Source: Clostridium aciditolerans
GTDB lineage: Bacteria > Bacillota > Clostridia > Clostridiales > Clostridiaceae
Length of the DNA: 64,000 nucleotides
Reading direction: 5' to 3'
Assembly (NCBI RefSeq): GCF_016316925.1
Contig: NZ_JAEEGB010000035.1
Location: 62,001 to 126,000 of the forward strand
The notes under the pieces were generated by a model that was not told the DNA's origin, made no database searches, and saw only the letters and a program-made list of their open reading frames with translations. The position numbers and the translations under genes were made by a program. Within the stretch, counting starts at the first letter, position 1, and each line of letters begins with the position of its first letter. Below are positions 28,076 through 36,909 of the stretch, piece after piece.

Positions 28076-29744
28076 AGAATTTTCTCCTGAAAAAAAAGAT
28101 AGAGTTAAGATAATAAGAAGCATATTTCAAGGGATAATTTTATGTGTAATGCTATTAATTATCATAAAAGCTTTATGTACTTTTTCAGTATATGATCCCT
28201 ATAGCTCATATGCTGCCTCTAAAGACAGAAATAGTGGTTTTATTGCGGTATCATATTTTGGTGTAGATAGAACTGGAGATGCTACACTAATAAGTACTGA
28301 AGCATTAGAGAAACAAATAAAAGCATTAAAAGATAATGGATATGTAACAATAACTCAACAAGATATATTAGATTACTATAAAAAAGGTAAGGCATTACCA
28401 GAAAAATCATTATTTTTATTATTTGAGGATGGAAGAAGAGATACGGCAATATTTTCTCAAAAAATTCTAGAGCAATATAACTATAAAGCCACAATGCTGA
28501 CTTATGCAGATAAATTTGCAAAGAAAGACCCTAAGTTTTTAAATCCTAAAGATTTATTACAACTAAAAGATACCTCTTATTGGGAATTAGGTACTAATGG
28601 GTATAGACTGGAGTATATCAATGTTTTTGATAAAGACTCAAATTACTTAGGAAATCTAAATTCTGTTGAGTTCTCAAAGGCAGCCTCTAAAATCAATAGA
28701 CAATATAATCATTATCTGATGGATTACATGAGAGATGAACATGGCATTCCTGTGGAAAGTTATGGAGATATGAAAGAACGTATTGATAATGATTATAAAA
28801 GCTTATCAAACATATATAATAAAGAGCTTGGATATGTACCAGCTTTATATGGGCTGATGCATTCAAATACAGGAAAGTTTGGTACAAATGATAAAGCTAG
28901 TGAAGTAAATAGCAAGTGGATTAAAGAGTTATTTAGTATGAATTTTAATAGAGAGGGATACTCGTTAAATTTACCAAACAGCTCTATTTATGACTTAACT
29001 AGGGTTCAACCACAGGCATATTGGAGCACCAATCATTTATTAATGAGAATTTGGGATGATACTAAGAAAAATACTAAATTTGTTGTAGGAGATGAAGAAA
29101 AAGCTAAAAATTTCCAAGAAATAAAAGGACAAACGGAGTTTATAGATGATAAAATTATATTAACATCCCTACCAAAGGAAAAAGGTCTTATTAAATTGCT
29201 AAATAGTGAAAGTTACAAGAATATTAAAGTATCAACAATGTTAAATGGTAATATTATAGGTTCTCAGTCTATATATTTAAGATCTAATGAAGATGGAAGC
29301 AATAGCATATGTGTTCAGCTTATTAATAATACAGTTAATGTTATTGAAAACACAAATGGCAATAAAAATATCCTATATTCTTTAGCTTTAGGAGATAAGA
29401 ATAAAGAATTTGATATAAAAGAACCGGGAAGTAAGAAAGTTGATATAACATTAATTGATAAAAAACTGACTTTATCTATTGATGACAAGAAGATAGTAGA
29501 AGACTTAAAAATAAGTAATGAAAATGAGGGCAGTATTCTTCTTGAGTCTGCATGGGGAAACTATGGATATAGCCAAAGAAATATTGCCGATGATGTGTAT
29601 GATGGAGTATTTAAAGGTTTTAAAGTAACCAATATGAATAACGAAGTTTTATATGATTCTTCCTTAAAAGGAGTAGAAGCTATAACTTATAAGATTAAAA
29701 GTTCTTACAATAAGATTGTGAACTGGTTTATTAAGAATTTATAA
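28065..29744 (+). CDS. Deacetylase-like (PgaB/IcaB-type) membrane-anchored protein, metal site degenerate
   Basis: About 559 residues with an N-terminal TM (about 20-42). It has a PgaB-like deacetylase fold: ISTEALEKQIKALKDNGYVTIT, LFLLFEDGRRDTAIF, YNYKATMLTYADK and SYWELGTNGYRLEY. The usual FDDG reads FEDG and the HxxxH metal motif is absent, so activity is doubtful. The C-terminal 200 residues are beta-rich (VDITLIDKKLTLSIDDKKI) and resemble a glycan-binding or laminin-G-like domain. The TTG at 28065 has GGGGGAG at ideal spacing; the ATG at 28059 is only 1 nt from it. It overlaps the synthase gene end, so it is tightly coupled. Confidence 0.75.
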   Translation: MKNKEFSPEKKDRVKIIRSIFQGIILCVMLLIIIKALCTFSVYDPYSSYAASKDRNSGFIAVSYFGVDRTGDATLISTEALEKQIKALKDNGYVTITQQDILDYYKKGKALPEKSLFLLFEDGRRDTAIFSQKILEQYNYKATMLTYADKFAKKDPKFLNPKDLLQLKDTSYWELGTNGYRLEYINVFDKDSNYLGNLNSVEFSKAASKINRQYNHYLMDYMRDEHGIPVESYGDMKERIDNDYKSLSNIYNKELGYVPALYGLMHSNTGKFGTNDKASEVNSKWIKELFSMNFNREGYSLNLPNSSIYDLTRVQPQAYWSTNHLLMRIWDDTKKNTKFVVGDEEKAKNFQEIKGQTEFIDDKIILTSLPKEKGLIKLLNSESYKNIKVSTMLNGNIIGSQSIYLRSNEDGSNSICVQLINNTVNVIENTNGNKNILYSLALGDKNKEFDIKEPGSKKVDITLIDKKLTLSIDDKKIVEDLKISNENEGSILLESAWGNYGYSQRNIADDVYDGVFKGFKVTNMNNEVLYDSSLKGVEAITYKIKSSYNKIVNWFIKNL

Positions 29745-29759
29745 TTTGAGAGGTAATTA

Positions 29760-30806
29760 ATGAGTAACAATGTGAGAAAAAGTTTGATCTTTACTGGATT
29801 AGTAATATTATTAATATCAGTTATATTTATAACTGTTAGCTCAAAAGAAGCTAATTCTAAGAGTAAAGATGTAGCCTTGAATAAAGATACAAAAATATTT
29901 GATAAGAATATAAATAATTTTTCAGCTTGGGTTGTATATTGGGATTTAAATTCTGATAAAGAAATTAAAACTTTAGATAAGAAATTGAAAAATATCTCTT
30001 ATTTTGCAGCTAATTTTAATTCCAATAATCAATTAGTAATGCCAGAAGAATTAATTAATTATTATAACAAAACAAAGAGTTATGATTACAATAAATATAT
30101 AACTATTGTCAATGATAAAATGAATAGTGATGGGAGTTATTCATTAAAAGATACAAATTTATTAAATTCTATATTAAGTAATCCGGATTCAAGAAGTAAG
30201 CATATTGAAGAGATTATAAACTTAGCAGCTAAATATGGCTTTGATGGTATAGAAATTGATTATGAACAAATAAAAAATGATATGAAATTATGGGATAATT
30301 ACATATTATTCATAAATGAACTGTATCAAAAAGCTGAAAATAAAGGTTTAAAGCTAAGAGTTGTGTTAGAAACTAATACACCTTTTGATAAACTGAGTTT
30401 CCCTGAAGGTCCAACTTATGTATTAATGTGTTACAATTTGCATGGTGGTTTTAGTGAACCGGGAGGAAAGGCAGATCCTGAGTTTATCAGGAACTCAATA
30501 GAAAAAATGAGTAAAGTTCCAGGAAAAAAGGATTTTGCAATTGCTACGGGAGGCTTTAATTGGGCCTCTAATGGGAAAACTACTTCCGTTACAGAAGCTG
30601 AAGCTAGTAATTTATTAAAAACATATAATGTTAAAGCAGAACGTGACAATAAAAGCCAGTGCCTGTTCTTCAATTATAAAGATGAAAATAATATAAAACA
30701 CGAGGTATGGTATGCTGATAAAGTTACTTTGGAGTCTTGGATGAAGGTTATAACGGAAAAAGGATATGATATTAGCATTTGGAGACTAGGCGGCAATTTG
30801 TTTTAA
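29760..30806 (+). CDS. GH18-like glycoside hydrolase, membrane anchored
   Basis: 348 residues: signal anchor (about 12-28), then a TIM-barrel with the GH18 signature YGFDGIEIDYEQ (DxxDxDxE-like, acid Glu in IDYE). Other strands fit: SAWVVYWDL, ISYFAANFNSNNQL, LRVVLET, YVLMCYNLHGG (the Y-x-N after the barrel strand), IATGGFNW and ISIWRLGGNLF. GH18 enzymes cleave beta-1,4-GlcNAc links through a substrate-assisted mechanism needing the N-acetyl group. In PgaB of Gram-negative PNAG systems a hydrolase domain is fused to the deacetylase; here it is a separate gene 15 bp downstream. Last gene of the operon. Confidence 0.85.
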   Translation: MSNNVRKSLIFTGLVILLISVIFITVSSKEANSKSKDVALNKDTKIFDKNINNFSAWVVYWDLNSDKEIKTLDKKLKNISYFAANFNSNNQLVMPEELINYYNKTKSYDYNKYITIVNDKMNSDGSYSLKDTNLLNSILSNPDSRSKHIEEIINLAAKYGFDGIEIDYEQIKNDMKLWDNYILFINELYQKAENKGLKLRVVLETNTPFDKLSFPEGPTYVLMCYNLHGGFSEPGGKADPEFIRNSIEKMSKVPGKKDFAIATGGFNWASNGKTTSVTEAEASNLLKTYNVKAERDNKSQCLFFNYKDENNIKHEVWYADKVTLESWMKVITEKGYDISIWRLGGNLF

Positions 30807-30854
30807 TAGGAAGCAGCCTCAGTAATAGCTAACGTAAAATCATTATTTTAGGTA

Positions 30855-30893
30855 GGAAAGTAAGAAAAATGGCAAGCATTTTTCTTACTTTCC
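30855..30893. terminator. Bidirectional terminator
   Basis: GGAAAGTAAGAAAAATG pairs perfectly with CATTTTTCTTACTTTCC around a 5-nt loop and is followed by ATATTTTTT on the plus strand. It closes the polysaccharide operon and overlaps the last codons of the convergent rubrerythrin gene. Confidence 0.85.
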
Positions 30894-31313
30894 ATATTTT
30901 TTGAGTATTCCCTCTAATATTCTAGCATGTCTACCTTCATCCTTAGCGGCAGTATTAAAGAATTCTTTAGCGGATTCTATGTTTAGGGAATCAGCCTTTA
31001 ATGCATCCTGTCTTTTAGCATTGTTAGCAAAGATCTCTCCCTCTAGCATTTGTCTTATATCTTGAAAACAATCCTCTGTTATCATTCCGTTCAATTCAGC
31101 ACAAGTTGCTGCATGTTCTACTTCTTCAAGAGCTAAAACTTTTAATATTTCAGCAATATCACCATAGCCTTGTCTCTGAGCTTGGCGAGCTATAGCAAGA
31201 TAAAGACCTGCTTCCTTAGTTTCACCATTAAAGGTTTGTTTTACTGCTCTATCAAGTTCAGTCCCTTTAGTTTCACCTAAAGTAGTCTCAATTGTTAATT
31301 TGATATCTTCCAT
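30885..31313 (-). CDS. Rubrerythrin-like diiron protein without rubredoxin domain
   Basis: 142-residue four-helix ferritin-like protein. Diiron ligands appear as two pairs: ETKEAGLY and LEEVEHAA, then EGEIFANN and AKDEGRHAR. The C-terminal rubredoxin CxxC domain of classical rubrerythrin is missing, as in erythrin-type or short forms. In anaerobes these reduce peroxide. AGAAGGTATGTAATA precedes the ATG. It lies 2 bp after the Cys-rich gene at 31316 in the same direction, so the two are probably co-transcribed. Confidence 0.92.
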   Translation of the reverse strand: MEDIKLTIETTLGETKGTELDRAVKQTFNGETKEAGLYLAIARQAQRQGYGDIAEILKVLALEEVEHAATCAELNGMITEDCFQDIRQMLEGEIFANNAKRQDALKADSLNIESAKEFFNTAAKDEGRHARILEGILKKYGK

Positions 31314-31315
31314 TA

Positions 31316-31768
31316 TTACATACCTTCTCTTTCTTGTTTATTTCTTTTAAAGGATTCATATATGCCCTTAGATATCTCTGGATTAATGTCCTTTACTTCA
31401 TCTATATATAAAAGAACACTACCATTATAATCTATGGGATTACCTAGTAATATTACTTCGCAGGCGCTTCTGAGCATATTTATAATACACTCTTCATCGT
31501 GATATGCATTACAGTTTTTACATTGATTTAATATAAAACCTATGGTGTCCATTACAGATTTTTGGTCAAAAACCTTTGTATCAAAGACAGGAATGTTATT
31601 TATTTCATCTTCTATAAACTGCTCTCCTGTTTTTAAACAGGTTAAAAGATTTTGTTTACAGTAGCCTATAAGACAATTTTCTTTAGAACAGGACTCACAG
31701 TAACTAGTACCTAGGCAACAGTTACCAATAGAAGTTATTAATGAATTAAAATCTATATCCGTTACCAA
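31316..31768 (-). CDS. Cys-rich hypothetical protein (possible metal or Fe-S binding)
   Basis: 150 residues from a TTG at 31768, placed 9 nt after GAGGAG; upstream in-frame codons overlap that ribosome site. Eight Cys lie close together near the N-terminus (NCCLGTSYCESCSKENC...YCKQNLLTC) and five more follow (QCKNCNAYHDEEC, ACEV). The pattern suggests zinc or Fe-S binding. Not recognised. Coupling to rubrerythrin suggests a redox-stress role, which is inference from position. Confidence 0.7.
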   Translation of the reverse strand: MVTDIDFNSLITSIGNCCLGTSYCESCSKENCLIGYCKQNLLTCLKTGEQFIEDEINNIPVFDTKVFDQKSVMDTIGFILNQCKNCNAYHDEECIINMLRSACEVILLGNPIDYNGSVLLYIDEVKDINPEISKGIYESFKRNKQEREGM

Positions 31769-32075
31769 ATAAATCAGCTCCTCTCTATAAAAAATCAATT
31801 ATGTAGTACTTATTATTATATAATTGAAACTGTTGAAATGCAAATATATCCATTTATATTTATCATGAAAAATAGATATGAAATATTAGGACTTGCCTTT
31901 TTGTACATAAATCTGATACTTTACTAATATATGGTTTTTTATTTTAAATAACTAGCATAACTATTTATGTAAGGTTTTAGTATAATACATTGAGAATTTG
32001 TAGAAGAGAGTTGATTTTATTTGTTACTACATATTTTGAAAGCTTCATGATTATATATAGAAAGGAGATAAATAA

Positions 32076-33470
32076 ATGTCAATAGATCAAAATAAATGTA
32101 ATTTTAAAATAGAAAATATAGATAGTCATAAACACATTAGTGATATGAAAAATCCGCAAAAGGAAATGAAGTGTCTAGCTCTGTATAATCCTTTAACCAA
32201 TATTCCTAATATTATATATGCTAAAGAGAACCTTCCTAAAATAATTAATTTAGTGGAACAAAGTAAATTTGCTGCTATTGTATATATTAATATTAACGAT
32301 TTCAAAAATGTGAATTATGATTTAGGTTACAAATTGGGAGATAAATTAATTGTAAAGATTGTGTCTATAATAAAGGGATATATAAAAGAGGAGGATATGC
32401 TTTGCCATGTAGCCATCGATAGATTTGCAATATTAGTGAGGAGTGTTAAGGATGAATTGGATCTGGCAGGACTTGTGTATTCATTATCAAAATCCTTAGA
32501 GAAAAATGTCACTATTGAAAATAGCAATATATATATATCAGCAAGTTTAGGCATTGCCATATATCCAAAAGACGGACGGGACTTGGAAGAACTGTTCAGA
32601 AATGCAGATACTGCTATGAGTTTTGCTAAAATTTCTGGAAAAAGTAATTATAAATTTTTCGAAAGCAATATGAGGAAAGAGGTATTAGAAAAAGTAGAAC
32701 TAGAAAAGGAACTTAGAGAAGCTGTTGAAAATAATGAATTTACTGTGCTATATCAACCAAAAGTAAATATTAGAACAGGAAAGTTAGAGGGAGCAGAAGC
32801 TTTAGTCAGATGGATTCATCCTACAAAGGGAATAATATCTCCAGTAGTTTTTATTAACCTAGCAGAGGAAATAGGTTTAATAGAAAAAATTGGAGAAATT
32901 GTAATGAAGACTGTGTGTTCACAGAATAAAAAATGGCAGGAGGCAGGCTACAAGAAGGCAGCTATAGCTGTTAACCTTTCTGTAAACCAATTAAAGAGTA
33001 ATAGAATTTTAAATTTAATTAAGAAAACCTTAAATGATACAAAATTAGAAGCTAAGTGGTTAGAAATTGAGATAACAGAAAGCATCATTATGGAGGATTT
33101 TAGGTATTTCAAAAAGATGTTAAATAAAATTAGAGATTTAGGTATTAAGGTGTATCTTGATGATTTTGGTACAGGTTATTCCTCTCTAAGCTATCTAAAA
33201 ACCATTCCTGTAGACTATATAAAAATAGATAAATCCTTTATAGATGATATTGGCAAAGATAAAAAACAAAGTGCCATAGTTTCTGCACTAATACAGCTAG
33301 CTCATGGAATAGATTTTAAGGTAGTAGCAGAAGGGGTAGAGGATATGCTTCAGTTAAAAATACTTCAAAAATATAACTGTGATATGGTACAAGGCTATAT
33401 ATTTAGTAAGCCTGTATCTAAGGAAGAATTTGAAGAAATGCTGAAAAAGGAATCGATAAGTAATTTATAA
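32076..33470 (+). CDS. GGDEF(degenerate)-EAL protein, probable c-di-GMP phosphodiesterase
   Basis: 464 residues, no TM segment. The GGDEF domain (about 40-205) has the GGDEF site replaced by AIDRF, so it cannot be a cyclase but may bind GTP. The EAL domain (about 215-455) keeps EALVRW, NLSVNQL, EITES, DDFGTGYSSLSYL, DYIKIDKSFI, VVAEGVE and QGYIFSKP, all the metal and catalytic residues. It should hydrolyse c-di-GMP to pGpG. AAAGGAGATAAATAA precedes the ATG and a TATAAT lies at 31981-31986. It is only 1.3 kb from the PilZ synthase operon, so it may tune that operon's output. Confidence 0.93.
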   Translation: MSIDQNKCNFKIENIDSHKHISDMKNPQKEMKCLALYNPLTNIPNIIYAKENLPKIINLVEQSKFAAIVYININDFKNVNYDLGYKLGDKLIVKIVSIIKGYIKEEDMLCHVAIDRFAILVRSVKDELDLAGLVYSLSKSLEKNVTIENSNIYISASLGIAIYPKDGRDLEELFRNADTAMSFAKISGKSNYKFFESNMRKEVLEKVELEKELREAVENNEFTVLYQPKVNIRTGKLEGAEALVRWIHPTKGIISPVVFINLAEEIGLIEKIGEIVMKTVCSQNKKWQEAGYKKAAIAVNLSVNQLKSNRILNLIKKTLNDTKLEAKWLEIEITESIIMEDFRYFKKMLNKIRDLGIKVYLDDFGTGYSSLSYLKTIPVDYIKIDKSFIDDIGKDKKQSAIVSALIQLAHGIDFKVVAEGVEDMLQLKILQKYNCDMVQGYIFSKPVSKEEFEEMLKKESISNL

Positions 33471-33508
33471 AATAAGCTAATCATAATTAGAGCTATCCTT
33501 AATAAGCA

Positions 33509-33522
33509 GGTGAAAACCTGAA
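33509..33522 (+). terminator. Weak hairpin between EAL gene and flavodoxin
   Basis: CAGGT-GAAA-ACCTG after the EAL stop; a small stem without a good U-run, so read-through is likely. Confidence 0.3.
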
Positions 33523-33598
33523 TATATTGAAATATAATTATAAAATAAAAACATTTGCTTTTGCTGAAAGGGGATGTTTCTATTAAAAGGGGGTATAG

Positions 33599-34123
33599 AT
33601 GATGAGAAGCATAGTTATATACAAATCACAAACAGGTTTTACTAAAAAGTACGCCGAGTGGATTGCTGAAGAGTTAGGTGCGGATATTTTTCATGTTTCA
33701 GAGGCTAATGTAGATAAACTGCAAAATTATGATACTGTAATTTATGGCGGTGGATTATATGCTGGTGGGATAAGCGGCGCAAAATTTATAACAGAAAACA
33801 GTGATAGTCTTAAGGGTAAAAAGGTTATAGTTTTTGCAACGGGAGCATCAGTAGGAAGAGCTGAGGAAATTGATGGGGTGAGGAATAAAAACTTTACTGC
33901 TGAGCAGCAGAAATACATTAAGTTCTTTTATTTGCGTGGTGGCTTTAACTATAAAAAGCTCAGCACTCTTAACAAAATACTTATGACATTTCTAAAGTGG
34001 AAGTTAAAAAAGAAAAAAGATTTAACTCCTGATGAGCAGGGGATGTTAGCTGCCTATGACCATCCTATGGATTTTGTAGAAAAGAAAAATATACAAGAAT
34101 TAGTTGTCTATGCAAATTCATAA
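33599..34123 (+). CDS. Flavodoxin-domain protein (HemG-like)
   Basis: 174 residues. The N-terminus IVIYKSQTGFTKKYAEWIAEELGADIF has the FMN phosphate loop (SQTGFT). YDTVIYGGGLYAGGISG and KKVIVFATGASV follow, as in flavodoxin-like protoporphyrinogen oxidases and related single-domain FMN proteins. The C-terminal third (NKILMTFLKWKLKKKKDLTPDEQGML) matches the long-chain extension typical of this group. An FMN electron carrier is the safe call. Two adjacent ATGs (33599 and 33602) both fit the AAGGGGG site. Confidence 0.88.
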   Translation: MMRSIVIYKSQTGFTKKYAEWIAEELGADIFHVSEANVDKLQNYDTVIYGGGLYAGGISGAKFITENSDSLKGKKVIVFATGASVGRAEEIDGVRNKNFTAEQQKYIKFFYLRGGFNYKKLSTLNKILMTFLKWKLKKKKDLTPDEQGMLAAYDHPMDFVEKKNIQELVVYANS

Positions 34124-34189
34124 TTTTGCTAGGAGTTAAATTAGCAAGTGCTCCAATTACAATCTATTTCCATATGCTTTAATAAAAAT

Positions 34190-34258
34190 AAGGGCTGCCG
34201 CACTAAAGAATTTACATACAATATATTGTAGTATTTATTCTTAATGCCACAGCCCCTT
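34190..34258. terminator. Terminator between convergent genes
   Basis: AAGGGCTG (34190-34197) pairs with CAGCCCCTT (34250-34258), with further weak pairing inside. It separates the flavodoxin and CotF genes. Confidence 0.6.
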
Positions 34259-34261
34259 TGT

Positions 34262-34825
34262 TTAGACTAGTGAAGGTTCACGAACTTCATTATAGATTGA
34301 AGAAAGTGTGTTTAACGTATTTTGAGATGCTGGTTCTAAAGGATAATATCCCTTCTGCACCATCCACTGCCAAACATCATAAGCGTGATTACAGCTCATC
34401 GTAAAGGCATCTTTTAAGAACTCTCTAACTGTAGGATTACCTGTTTCCATTGCAGACCACGCATATTCTCTTCCTGCTCTTTTTAATGTCAAAAGATATG
34501 CAGTAGCTATTTCCCTATCATCCATTTGCTGTATGCTAGTTCTTGGTGTAATTGGAGGGAAATTATTAGTTGGTGATTTAGTATAGTCCTGTAAAGTTGC
34601 ATTTAAGTTTGGAACATTAAGCTTTTGAGTGGAGCCATTAGCTTTGCTAACAAATTCTACTTTCATATTATAGTCCTGAACATGAGCTGGAAAATGCCTT
34701 TCTATCATAGCCTTTAGTTCCGGGTCCTTTGCCATATTTTTAAACATAGCCATATTTGATATAGAGTTTACACAGCTTACTATTAATTCATGTAAGTCGT
34801 ATACCTCATGAGCAGCTAATTGCAT
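34262..34825 (-). CDS. CotF-family spore coat protein
   Basis: 187 residues, helix-rich, of the CotF/YraF-type coat family: AAHEVYDLHELIVSCVNSISNMAMF at the N-terminus, a Pro/Asn linker (LNVPNLNATLQDYTKSPTNNFPPITP), then a second four-helix half AYLLTLKRAGREYAWSAMETGNPTVREFLKDAF...NHAYDVWQWMVQKGYYPLEP. These proteins sit in the spore coat. A decayed paralogue fragment lies at 9268-9364. GGAGG precedes the ATG with 3-8 nt spacing. Monocistronic. Confidence 0.9.
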   Translation of the reverse strand: MQLAAHEVYDLHELIVSCVNSISNMAMFKNMAKDPELKAMIERHFPAHVQDYNMKVEFVSKANGSTQKLNVPNLNATLQDYTKSPTNNFPPITPRTSIQQMDDREIATAYLLTLKRAGREYAWSAMETGNPTVREFLKDAFTMSCNHAYDVWQWMVQKGYYPLEPASQNTLNTLSSIYNEVREPSLV

Positions 34826-34909
34826 AAGATTACCTCCAAGATTATTAATTTGTATTACTACAAAAATTAATTTTCCACTATAAGAGTTATTTATGCATGC
34901 TTTAAAATA

Positions 34910-35587
34910 TTATATGTTTGGGATTTGCCAATCAATAGGAGCTTCGCCAATAGACTCTAAAAAGTTATTAGTTTTTGAGAAGGGTTTACTTCCGAAAAAA
35001 CCTCTATGAGCAGAAAGTGGACTTGGATGCGGAGCTTTTATTATGTAATGAATTTTATTTGTTATAAGTTTTTCCTTTGAAATAGCATTACTTCCCCATA
35101 AAATAAAGACTATAGGCTTTTCTCTTTTATTTAATATAGAAATAATCGCATCAGTGAATATTTCCCAACCTTTATTCCTATGAGAATTTGCTTCTCTTGC
35201 TCTTACTGTAAGGGCTGTATTAAGAAGCAGCACACCCTGATCAGCCCACTTTTTTAAATATCCATTGTTTGGAATGAAGCAGCCAAGGTCATCTTTTAAT
35301 TCCTTATAAATATTTACTAAGGAAGGAGGCGCAGGTACTCCAGGCTTTACAGAGAAGCTAAGTCCATGTGCTTGATTAGGACCATGATAAGGATCTTGAC
35401 CTAGGATAACTACTTTTACATCCTTATATGCAGTATAATTTAGGGCATTAAATATATCATATTTGTCTGGATATATAGTTCTAGAGCCATATTCATGTAT
35501 TAAGAAGGTTCTCAATTCTTTATAATATTCCATTTGGAATTGATTTTCTAATAATTCCATCCAATCATTTTTTATGTTAACAGCCAC
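34910..35587 (-). CDS. ung: Uracil-DNA glycosylase, family 1
   Basis: 225 residues from a GTG at 35587 (GGAGA 9 nt upstream); a GTG at 35596 abuts the ribosome site. Contains the water-activating motif [34 protein letters not shown] and the DNA-intercalating [13 protein letters not shown] loop. It removes uracil from DNA to start base-excision repair. Length is the normal one for Ung. Confidence 0.97.
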   Translation of the reverse strand: MAVNIKNDWMELLENQFQMEYYKELRTFLIHEYGSRTIYPDKYDIFNALNYTAYKDVKVVILGQDPYHGPNQAHGLSFSVKPGVPAPPSLVNIYKELKDDLGCFIPNNGYLKKWADQGVLLLNTALTVRAREANSHRNKGWEIFTDAIISILNKREKPIVFILWGSNAISKEKLITNKIHYIIKAPHPSPLSAHRGFFGSKPFSKTNNFLESIGEAPIDWQIPNI

Positions 35588-35718
35588 AGTTATCACTCTC
35601 CAATTATAAAATTTGTTTAAGTAAGTTTCTAAATAATAATATCATATTTATGTCAAAAATATAAAGACATTGGCTATTAATTAAATTATTACCTTTATGT
35701 AATGTAAGGGTTGAATAG

Positions 35719-35756
35719 AAAAGAACGACATTCTTTAATTAGGATGTCGTTCTTTT
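35719..35756. terminator. Hairpin with 13-bp perfect stem
   Basis: AAAAGAACGACAT (35719-35731) pairs with ATGTCGTTCTTTT (35744-35756). Possible terminator for leftward transcripts from the isochorismatase-like gene. Confidence 0.65.
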
Positions 35757-35784
35757 ACTATAGTATAGAAGGAGGCATATAGTA

Positions 35785-36022
35785 AAACTAACTAGAAAGT
35801 TAACTTATACAGAGGGATATGTTTCCAAAACCGAAGGTAGATTTAAAAACTTTGTGTCAGTCTTAGTGAAGGGTTTTAAGACAACCTTAGCACCTCGAGC
35901 TGTTTGAGCATAGCGAGTTCTCGAAGGTTCTTAGGTCGTCTAAAACACAAGCTTTAGACGGACTAGAAGTTTTTAACGTACTGAAGCTTGGAAACATAGC
36001 CCGTCGTATAAGTTGACTTTAC
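35785..36022 (+). repeat. ~238-bp long-hairpin repeat, copy A
   Basis: The two halves of this element are imperfect inverted repeats, from AAAGTTAACTTATAC near 35797 to its counterpart GTATAAGTTGACTTT near 36006-36020. Both arms contain TATGTTTCC and TTAAAAACTT, and the tip has TTTGAGCATAGCGAG. A second copy lies in the opposite orientation at 56660-56899, about 85 percent alike by eye. Tip stem sequences differ between copies but stay paired (ACCTCGAG/CTCGAAGGT here, ACTTAGATA/TATCTAAGT there). Confidence 0.8.
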
Positions 36023-36080
36023 GTCTTTTTTATTTATAATATTATCAAAATAAAGGAAAGAGATTTTAGTGGCAGGTAGT

Positions 36081-36743
36081 TTAAAGTTTAATCAAATTGG
36101 CCTTTGTTAAGGTAGCCCGACCTCTAGTTCCAGGACTGTTAAGCATATGCCATGCTGTGTACTGTTCCGCATAAGGGTTATTAGCAGACATGCCGTCAAC
36201 AGGAACAATAACATTGAAATCACGAAAAGCAGCAGCTGTAGCTGTGTGGAGGACTGCACCATTAGCTGCATAACCAGTGACTATGACAGTTTTGATGCCT
36301 TTTTTCTGCAATATTTTTTCTAAATTTGTTCTATAGAATTTATCTACAGTTGATTTAACAATAGGATCGCCACGTAAAGGACTTAGCTGCTTAAAGACAT
36401 CTGAGGGACTTCCCGTAGGAATAAGACTATAGACAACTAGCATGTTGTTTTTGCGGGCTCTAGTCAATAAACTATTAATATTAGGGATAGACCCTATACA
36501 ACGAGGGTTTTTGCATATAGAAGTTTCCATATCTAATATCAGCAGTGCGGTGGTTTTAGGATCAACTGTTACCGGCTTTAGTTCAGGTGCAGGAGGAATG
36601 GGGACGGTATTCCATTCGTCAATAATTGTTTGATCTGCTGCACCAGCTCGTATGTTCAAAGAAGAGTTGTCCCCACCATAATTAGGATTATCATCGCTGA
36701 AGTATTCAAAGGATTTACCATATATAGGGCAAAAATATTTCAC
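36081..36743 (-). CDS. Isochorismatase-fold protein lacking the catalytic Cys
   Basis: 220 residues. The fold is clear: TTALLILDMETSIC (catalytic Asp), NSLLTRARKNNMLVVYSL, DPIVKSTVDKFYRTNLEKIL (the Lys position) and KTVIVTGYAANGAVLHTATAAAFRDFNVIVPVDGM. In active cysteine hydrolases the last motif reads G-x-x-T-N-x-C-V; here the Cys is Ala. The enzyme may be inactive or use a different chemistry. GTG start at 36743 with AGGAGGATTAAC. The first 55 residues are an unrecognised N-terminal extension. Confidence 0.82.
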   Translation of the reverse strand: MKYFCPIYGKSFEYFSDDNPNYGGDNSSLNIRAGAADQTIIDEWNTVPIPPAPELKPVTVDPKTTALLILDMETSICKNPRCIGSIPNINSLLTRARKNNMLVVYSLIPTGSPSDVFKQLSPLRGDPIVKSTVDKFYRTNLEKILQKKGIKTVIVTGYAANGAVLHTATAAAFRDFNVIVPVDGMSANNPYAEQYTAWHMLNSPGTRGRATLTKANLIKL

Positions 36744-36909
36744 GTTAATCCTCCTAAAATTCTTTATATCCTTATATATTATGTGATTAATTAAGAAAAG
36801 GTGACTTCAAATAGATAAGTTACAATATAGATATCCAAACTAAAATATTGATTAATACTATAATTTAATTTAGTAATTTTTATGAAAAGAGAACAAAAAA
36901 TTGACAATT

